Source of the DNA: Chara braunii
Lineage: Eukaryota > Streptophyta > Charophyceae > Charales > Characeae
Direction of reading: 5' to 3'
Assembly (NCBI GenBank): GCA_003427395.1
Contig: BFEA01000032.1
Location: forward strand, 235,549 to 283,849
DNA length: 48,301 nt
Of the stretch, positions 41,730 to 48,301 are shown piece by piece (position 1 is the first letter of the stretch; each line of letters starts with the position of its first letter). The notes beneath the pieces are model-generated. The model was not told the origin of the DNA, made no database searches, and saw nothing but the letters and a program-made list of their open reading frames with translations. A program made the translations under genes and the position numbers.

Positions 41730-43010
41730 CCACGATCTCTTCATCTTCCCGTCTCTTACACCTATCGCTCATAAATTAAGAAAATATCATTGAAAAAAAA
41801 AATCCCTCCCCCCTATCCGCGATCTCCTCATCTTCCAGCTTCCTTCATCTGTCTTTGATTCATTCTCCATCCCTCGTTCTGTCCTCCTCCTTTCATATTC
41901 TTGTTCATCCTTCCCCTGTAAAAAAAAAAAAACCCTTGCCTGTCGACGACACCTTATCTTCTCACCTCCTCTATCTGTCATTCAGAAATCGATAAATGTC
42001 ACCCCCGCCCCCCCTCACCCCCTCTGTTCGCGATTTCCTCATCTTTTCGCTTCCTTCATTTGTCTTTCATTCATTCTCAATCAGTCGCCCATCTCTCCTC
42101 TATGTCGCCTTCATCTCTCGTCTCAGGCGTGAAAGAAGGTGAACTACATTCTTTTCAGATTGCAAGACGATTGAGGGCATACTTACACTAGGACTTTCTC
42201 GACTGTATTGTGGACCTGATTGTGGTCAGATGCATCAGGCTCCGACCGTAATCCCAGTCAGATACACAAAGGAAAGTGTTAGTGTGAGTACGCCCTGAGA
42301 ATATACGAGCTCTGAATCAAGATGCAAAATTGAAACCTTGTAGACAAAACTAAGCAAAGGTGACGTACGAAAGATATAGATAAATCGAGAAAACGTCGCA
42401 AAAAAAAAAAACAAAAAAACGTTTGTCCGCCATCTCCTCATCTTCCTGCTTCCTTCATCTGTCCTTGTGCGAGATCTCTTCATCTTCCCACCTCCTCCTT
42501 CATCCATTCTTCATCATTGGACCATCTCTCTTCCATGCCGCCTTCATCTTTCATCCTATCCCCCTTCTTTCCTCTCTTACCCTTTCCCCTCTATCTCTCA
42601 ACCTCCCCCCACATCTCTTTTCCATATTCCATGCTCCCTGGAATAGTCTCTTGCATATCTGCTCCGTCTCTTCTCCACCTGTTCTCCATTTCTTTTTCTT
42701 TTCTCCTCCCTCTTTCTCCTCCATTTATCCTCCATATCTCTTCCATCTATCCCCCATTCTCCTCCTCCTCTCTCCTCCATTTGTCCTCCATATCTACTCC
42801 ATCTCTCTTGCTTCTTTTCACGATAATGATCATCAATCGTTTTATCCCCTTTCGACCGCCCCCCCTCTTCCATCTCTCTTTCATATTTCCTCCTTTCAAT
42901 CCATCGATGTCCTTCTCATGCCTTCATCATCATCTCTTCTCCACACTTTTACCTTTCTCTTTCATAAATCCATCTCTCCTCCATACCTCTTGTATCTCTG
43001 GTCAAATAGC
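41730..43010. repeat. Pyrimidine-rich minisatellite region
   Basis: Irregular repeats of CGATCTCCTCATCTTCC-like and GCTTCCTTCATCTGTC-like units near 41735, 41819, 42030, 42430 and 42475, with CTCTCCTCCAT runs to 43000. Long S/P/L/F-rich (plus) and R/E/K-rich (minus) frames arise from the composition bias and are not called as genes. Confidence 0.85.
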
Positions 43011-43202
43011 TGAAAGCCCCAAAAAGGGAAAAAATCTATTCTGAAATAGTTGAAAGCGCCCCCCCCCAAACAAACAAACAAACACACAAAAATCGTAATC
43101 TCATTTTGTTATTTCAAACCTCCGCTAGGAAACACAACACACGGATAGCAAACGGAACAGCCCGTCCGATCTCTTCGAGTTGCCACTGATGCTGCTCTCC
43201 CT

Positions 43203-43233
43203 TGCCTCTCTCTTTCTTTCTCTCTCTCCCTCC

Positions 43234-43294
<61 letters not shown>
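43203..43294. repeat. CT microsatellite with C-run
   Basis: TTTCTCTC run, a 14-C run near 43230-43244, then about 24 CT units to 43293. Confidence 0.95.
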
Positions 43295-43297
<3 letters not shown>

Positions 43298-44027
43298 CCC
43301 ACCGTCGATCTCTAGAACGTTGCTCTCCACCAGCGTTGTTCACTGTCCCGTACATCGGCGCATATGACAATGTGTGAAGTTTGCATGCAAATCGCGTTTA
43401 CGATAGAGAACCCTGCAGATGGTCCGCGGCAGCCTGAGTACGTAGCGGGTCTGACACACTTCCACGAACCTCCCAGCGATGAATCTTCCGCGAGAACTTC
43501 GACATACACAGGGAAGGCGGAGAAAAGGAGGAAAAAAAAAAACCTTGAATGGACACACAGACTGTAGTCGGTCACATCGAGAAACCTCGTCGTCTCCTGA
43601 CTTGTCAATGGGCCCGACCCTGGTTCCTAGCGGGAGATTCACTCTCATTTTGCACATTTGGTAAGTTCTGGAGCTGGCGTACGCTGGCAACAAAGTAATT
43701 TCATATCTTCGGCCTTCCGAGCACGACCGACCGTGCCACTATGTACCTGTATTCGAACATGCAATGCTCCAATGATGCAACTCTTATTTTCGTTGAGCTC
43801 GCCTCTTGTCCCGACTATTTCCCAACACTGGAATGCGGGTTTCGTGAGAAAAAAAATATATTGTATTACCTGTTGTGAAGTGTCCTATAGTATTGATTCA
43901 ATTTTTTCAGTTTTGCATGGATCCAGGTGAAGCTGCGAACTTTAATGCGAAAGAAACTCTTTACGCCTGAGTCTAGACTATTATACTCTGCTTTGTTTCT
44001 GGGACTAGCTCGTCCCAGAGGACAAAT
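43295..44027. other. Flank of the TIR element, no gene recognised
   Basis: Short overlapping frames on both strands around 43312-43693 without motifs. A perfect hairpin CTGGGAC-TAGCTC-GTCCCAG (43999-44018) lies 10 bp outside the left inverted repeat. Confidence 0.45.
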
Positions 44028-45739
44028 GGCCTCATTAGACTCTCCTTGGAAATCCGATTTTTAGGAAATCGGCGTCGTTACACCACGTCCTAATTCACCA
44101 AATTCCTTGAATGAATGTAAAATCACTTCCGAGATGGATTCCTCAGAATCCCAACCAAAATGTCATTGGATTCAAGGGGTCCTTGCGAGGTCCCTTGGGT
44201 TCAAGGAGCCGCGATTGACAAAGTGTTCTGGAGCGAGGGGCGCCAAAAAATTTGAAGCCGATGTTGGTGCACAGGTTGTCCGCCGTCCATTGGGCGGACA
44301 TCGTCGACCTCCAGTACCCGACGGGCCCCCAACGGCCTTCTACCGTTACTGTTGGCGTGGAAATGTGTGGGGTTGGTTCTTCAACTGCAAGGTGCTACAC
44401 GAAGCAGGTTTTTCCATGCGGGCGTCGCCGACTGTGGTGTCCGACGATTATTTTTTTTTATTTTTCTACAAGCGGTGTTGAAGCACTATTGGTCGATTGC
44501 AGTCATCTGCCTAGCGTGCTTTGTCGGCTATTGCGGGGCGCATTGATACAAACTTTGTTTGGTACACGCCTCGCATGACGTGATTCATGATAAACGTCCT
44601 CCGACGATTCTTGCTCCTGCGGATGATCACTCTTCTCCTGCTCCTTGTCGTGTTGTTCCAAGAGTGCGTCATTGTGCGGGGTCCTAGCAACAAACAAAAA
44701 CAACGAATGGCGATTAAGACGACAATGGGCCGGCGGAAAACCTCCAGCAGACAGCTGGCGTGCGCCATTGACGACTCCACTCCGTAGCTTCTCCTTGTAG
44801 TAGCCCTCCACCGCGTCGTCGACCTGTCGGAGATCCTCCGAGTCCCATGTCTCTCCAATCCTTCTCCTCATCCACCATCTCGGCGTCGCCCGCGGGATCA
44901 GATGTCATGGCGCAACAGAATTGCACAATGGATTTCGATAACGACACACAATCAGGTGCATCAATCACTTGTTGCATCAGCTGCCTCTGCCTGCGAACGA
45001 ACAATCTCATCCTCAGGTGAGTTGACATTCTCTCAATGCGATAACGCATGGTGACGACTGATACAACTGCGACCACCGTGTTTCTCTCCAATGCCGTTAA
45101 TGCCTTCACACCATCCGGGAGCTATCGTTCCATCATCAGGACTTGCAATGCGCAAGCACCCACCACTCGTTTGCCCGCCAGCGCCCTCGCTGCACCTTCG
45201 ACACGTCGATGGGGACCGCACTCACACTCTCCATGTTTCACAGAAGCGTTACGTTTGCGCTAAGCTGTGACGGCCCGAAGAGCATGCGGAACACGAAGGA
45301 GGCGTCGCAGTAGAGAACGGTTACGCATACACACTACATCACCCAACGTTCCAGTGCCCTCCTTTTAAGCCATGGCCGCCATCACTCCTCCGCACAGATG
45401 TTTTGCCCCAGTCTCCAGCCCAGCCGCTAGGACGCCTCACGTACGGATGTGTCACAACGGAGGGTTTGGAATTTGAAATTGGAACGGGGATGTTGGCGCC
45501 CTTTTTTTCCGTCAGCCCGGTAGGCCTCCCCGCCGCCGCCGCTGGACCACGCCCGAGGGCGCACGGACACCCCAGCACGATGACGGACATCCACCCCCGT
45601 GGCAGCGTGTATGCGGATGAAGAAATTGGCCGCTGGAGACCTCCAAGGGTTTTCCTTGGGACCCATTGAATTAGGACGCGGTGTAACCACGGCTTCATCC
45701 TAATTCCTGAGGATTTTCCAAGGAGGGTCTAACGAGGCC
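44028..45739. mobile_element. 1.7-kb element with about 70-bp terminal inverted repeats
   Basis: Left arm 44028-44096 and right arm 45668-45739 are imperfect inverted repeats starting GGCCTC(A/G)TTAGAC(T/C)CTCC and sharing TTGGAAA(A)TCC, GTTACACC(A/G)CGTCCTAATTC. Both arms contain a small internal hairpin (CCGATTT/AAATCGG at 44054-44072 on the left). This is the layout of a DNA (cut-and-paste) transposon. Flanks CAAAT (left) and CAAAG (right) could be a 5-bp target duplication with one mismatch, but the border may be a base off. Internal frames (44107-44481 +, 44503-44871 -, 44714-45109 -) overlap and show no transposase signature I can name, so it may be non-autonomous. Confidence 0.8.
44279..44301. 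repeat. Perfect 7-bp hairpin inside the TIR element
   Basis: GTCCGCC and GGCGGAC around a 9-nt loop. Confidence 0.7.
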
Positions 45740-45984
45740 CAAAGTCCCGCTCCTATCAGCACTCTCCTACCGGTAGTGGCACACTGCGGCCCTATTTAAC
45801 CGAGTGCCCTGGTTGGTTCGACCGCACTTGTTGTAAATGATTCTATTCCGTGCTGCCAAGTTCGGCGGGCCGAGTGCGCTGGCTCCCGTATCTCGCTTTG
45901 ACATTTTGTGACTGGCGCGGCGAGGTCCCAGACGTTTTCTATGTTTTCATTTCGTTAAGTGGGATGACGCGGCCGGGTCCAACT
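45740..45984. other. Flank with TATTTAA-like sequence
   Basis: CCCTATTTAACCGAGTGCCC near 45791 includes a weak TATA-like motif and the AACCGAGTGCCCTGGTT phrase also found inverted near 40374-40392. No gene. Confidence 0.4.
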
Positions 45985-46050
45985 AAGGGGGCCAGTACAA
46001 GAATCGAACCCGTGTCTTCATTGCTGTCCCAACTGGTACGCACATTGGCT
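45985..46050 (-). tRNA. tRNA-like fragment with good box B
   Basis: The minus strand reads CAGTTGGGACAGC, then GAAGACACGGGTTCGATTCT and TGTACTGG. The T-arm is good and the first part resembles a D-arm, but the distance between them is much shorter than in a real tRNA, so the anticodon arm is deleted. It shares ACAGCAA...GGGTTCGATTC with 38777-38835. Probably a tRNA-derived repeat end. Confidence 0.45.
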
Positions 46051-46127
46051 TTTCAGACGGGCTTTGGTTTTCTCCGCGCAGCACCGTCGGGATTTCCCGT
46101 TCTGCTCGGCGCTACCCTGAGAGGAAG

Positions 46128-46192
46128 TGGTGTGTGTGTGTGGTGTGTTTGTGTGTGTGTGTGGTGTGTTTGTGTGTGTGTGTCCGCGTGTT
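46128..46192. repeat. GT-rich microsatellite
   Basis: Imperfect (TGTG)n with TGGTGTGTTTG interruptions that themselves repeat at about 24-26 bp. Confidence 0.9.
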
Positions 46193-46204
46193 TGTGTAAG
46201 TGCG

Positions 46205-46425
46205 CGTGTGCCCGCGGTGTTGTGCCTGAAGACGTGGAGAGAGTTCGATTCACATTTGGCCCGAAATGGAGATAGGTGAGTTCGCACGGCGTGGCGAAGT
46301 GGACCCTCCGTCCCTCCCTCCCTCCGCCTGTCGGCGGCGTTGTGCGTGAAGCGGTGGAGAGTCCCGTTCACACTCGGGCCGAAAATAAAATAGGTGTGTT
46401 CACCCGACGTGGGGAAGTGCACCCT
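46205..46425 (+). repeat. Diverged tandem repeat of about 120 bp, two units
   Basis: GTTGTGC.TGAAG..GTGGAGAG, TTCACA.T.GG.CCGAAA, ATAGGTG.GTTC.C.CG.CGTG and GTG.ACCCTCC recur in the same order at 46219-46310 and 46338-46426. They differ by many substitutions. Nothing coding recognised. Confidence 0.75.
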
Positions 46426-46429
46426 CCCC

Positions 46430-47350
46430 CTCCCTCTCTCTCTCCACCTACATCACCCCTGCCCTCCTCCCTCTGTCGATTTGTTTATTCGTTTAGGGCT
46501 GCAACTGCGTTTTTTGTGGGGGGAGGGGGTGCTATGTTGCCAGTGGGACAGGATGTGTGCGCGGCTGCTATCGGAAGTAGGCGGAGAGGGATGAGGAGAA
46601 GGAACGCTGAGGGAGGGAGGTCATGCGTCCGGTCAGGCAGGCAGGAATAGTTCGCCATCGAAATCTTGAGGAGTTGGGGGTAGCAGGAGAAGGACGAAGG
46701 GGGAGGGCGAGGATGCGGGATCAGGAGGATGAGAGAGTGAGGACTTTGTCGGTCAGGATGGGATGCGGAGGAGAGGGTCGGGATTTGCTTGGTCAGGATG
46801 GATTAGGGTGAAGCATGCAAGCTAAGTTTGCCGTCGTTAAGGAGGTTGTGGAGGGGGAAGACGTCGAGGAGAGTTCTGAAGTAAATGAGGGGAGCATATT
46901 TGAGACCAAATGTGCGAAGAAGGGTATGGGCATCGCGGACTGGGAGGGGGGCGATCAGGATGTGGGGTCGATCGAGAGGAGGAGAGGGCCATAATGCCAG
47001 CCAGTCAGCGTGAGGATATAGGGACGCGATGAAGGGCAGGGGAAGGAACGCCAAGGCAACAGGGTGAGGAATGCGGATCGTGTAGGGGAATCTGGACAAG
47101 GTGGGGAAGAAGAGATTGCACGGGGGGAGGAGGGGCTCATCGCGGAGGGAGGGGAACAGGTTGTAAGGAAAGGAGAGAGCAGGACAATGACGAAGGGCCT
47201 GAATCACGAGAGGGATAGGGTAAATGTGGATATGTAGGTGACGGAGAGAGAGCAATGAAGAGAGCAATGAAGAGAGAAACCAGGTGATGGGGAGATGAAA
47301 TGAAGAGTGGAAGAGCGACAGACAGAGGAAGAGAGAAAATGACATATTCC

Positions 47351-47355
<5 letters not shown>
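46430..47355. other. Purine-rich region on the plus strand
   Basis: After a CT-rich start the plus strand is G/A-rich to 47355 (GGGAGGGG, GAGGAG, GAAGAG). Long L/P/S/F-rich minus-strand frames (46803-47345) come from this bias and are not called. Confidence 0.6.

Positions 47356-47434
<79 letters not shown>
47356..47434. repeat. (GA)n microsatellite, about 39 units
   Basis: Long uninterrupted GA repeat, likely length-variable between individuals and prone to assembly error. Confidence 0.97.
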
Positions 47435-47435
<1 letters not shown>

Positions 47436-47705
47436 AACAGAACGGGAAAGTGAGGGAGGAAGAGTTGGCGAGAGGGACCATCCCAGTGGGATAGTACTCT
47501 CCGGGCCACTACCTTCTCTGGAGGCGCGCCCATCCTCACTCCCAAGTTCCGCCCTAGATGATTCTAAATGTTATAAGAAAAAAGGGGAAAAAAAAAAGAT
47601 GCTGACGAAATATTGACTGTGTGATATTACTTATTACATTCTTTGAGCGCTTCTTCTCCATGATGTGCGCCTTTGTTTCTTTTTTTATGACCTGAATCTC
47701 CGTTC
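47435..47705. other. No feature recognised
   Basis: Ordinary sequence with A-runs near 47577-47600. No gene or repeat. Confidence 0.4.
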
Positions 47706-47708
47706 TAC

Positions 47709-47821
47709 GTGTGAGCTGTCGTTGTTGACGCTAATGGAAAATGCTGTTGGCGGACCGGTTGCATCTCCCTCTTTCATACTTCGTGCGTGCTGTCGTTGTT
47801 GACGCCAATAGAAAATGCTCG
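47709..47821. repeat. Two copies of a 35-bp repeat, 77-78 bp apart
   Basis: GTG.GCTGTCGTTGTTGACGC followed by (T/C)AAT(G/A)GAAAATGCT occurs at 47709-47745 and 47786-47821, within a tandem unit of about 78 bp (CTCC..TT.TAC.T.CGTG before each). Confidence 0.85.
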
Positions 47822-48253
47822 TCAGCTCTGCGTCGGAATCAAATGCAGAATTGATTATCGCATCCGAATGATTTTAGTCGGAGTCAGGATGTGCGTCAAT
47901 TCCGCGACCAATCCTCTCAGTCGAGCCTGCTTCCACTCATCAAGATGGTGGAATGGATTGATTGCAAGCGGTGAACGGATTCATTAAAATGAGTGAACGG
48001 CGACCGGTCATCGGTTTTATCGTTTCATTTTTCCGCTTCTGTTTCTGCATTGCGCACGGCCATCATCGACATGCTGCACACATCATCGTAATTTTATCCT
48101 ATTTCATCATCTTACTCGGAACAGGTCCACAAAATTGAAGTTGAAAATATCGCTCCATTCCTTTCCTCTTTTTCTCGCTCACTGCGGCCCTCTGTCTTGA
48201 ATGTGCAGAGAGAGAGCTACAAACCGAAAACTCTGAACACTCTGCACAGAGAA

Positions 48254-48255
<2 letters not shown>
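47822..48255. other. No gene recognised
   Basis: Mixed sequence with no convincing frame. CTCTGAACACTCTGCACAGA near 48230 precedes the terminal repeat. Confidence 0.4.

Positions 48256-48301
<46 letters not shown>
48256..48301. repeat. (GA)n microsatellite at right edge
   Basis: GA repeat running off the window. The left edge is a CT repeat, so the contig or window may be bounded by simple repeats. Confidence 0.95.

Noticed and set aside
42423-43044. 196- and 175-residue plus-strand ORFs
   Set aside because: S/P/L/F-rich products of a pyrimidine-rich minisatellite, open in two overlapping frames at once.
44503-44871. Transposase call for minus-strand frames inside the TIR element
   Set aside because: Basic, R-rich frames overlap each other and show no DDE or zinc-finger pattern I can point to.
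45100-45140. CTGATGA on the minus strand near 45131
   Set aside because: No GAAA core and no paired stems.
46803-47345. 180-residue minus-strand ORF
   Set aside because: Composition product of the purine-rich strand next to a long GA repeat.

Overview
The window looks like eukaryotic nuclear DNA. It has low gene density, many decayed transposable elements, simple-sequence tracts, and U6 snRNA-like and 28S rRNA-like fragments. The best U6-like copy has a 5' stem of the plant/protist type rather than the animal type. The host group cannot be named from the sequence; an alga, another protist or a fungus-like eukaryote would all fit. No intact single-copy cellular gene was recognised. The best unexplained open frame is 36738-37271.

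Layout. 1-3355 is AT-rich and holds a decayed minus-strand PIF1-type helicase, probably from a Helitron-like transposon. 3361-5469 is a 5'-truncated, frame-broken Ty3/gypsy pol gene ending in a chromodomain-like tail, followed by two 196-bp tandem repeats. From about 7 to 38.8 kb the window is dominated by one large repeat family made almost entirely of RNA-like hairpins. I call it the hairpin element. It is present as copy 1 (about 7090-11690), copy 2 (about 13436-19000), an inverted partial copy (about 19250-21990, minus), copy 3 (23784-26480, 5'-truncated), copy 4 (about 27470-34615) and a 3'-end fragment, copy 5 (about 38270-38776). Between copies lie tRNA-like repeats (12127, 26817), U6-like sequences (13069, 27189, 27382), 28S rRNA-like fragments (13245, 22196) and a well-formed type III hammerhead ribozyme motif (23252-23306). 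From 34.6 to 48.3 kb there is a TATA-like region, an orphan ORF, direct repeats, pyrimidine-rich minisatellites, a 1.7-kb element with about 70-bp terminal inverted repeats (44028-45739), tRNA-like fragments and long GA/CT microsatellites.

The most interesting signal is in the hairpin element. Each copy carries an array of hairpins about 60-120 bp apart. Each hairpin has its own stem, yet nearly all hairpins in one copy share the same loop. At equivalent positions in different copies the stems differ by compensatory changes, while the loop changes in concert across the whole copy. Downstream modules (an AAATTT...GGGAAGC array, a CTGTTATC hairpin, a CACAGGT hairpin and a nested CCACC/GGGAG hairpin) also keep pairing through paired substitutions. 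This points to selection on folded RNA or single-stranded DNA rather than on protein. I know of no named family with this architecture, but no database search was possible.

These elements do not form a metabolic or operon-like system. The common theme is structured RNA and retroposition: truncated copies, RNA-gene fragments joined side by side, and a ribozyme close to an A-rich tract.
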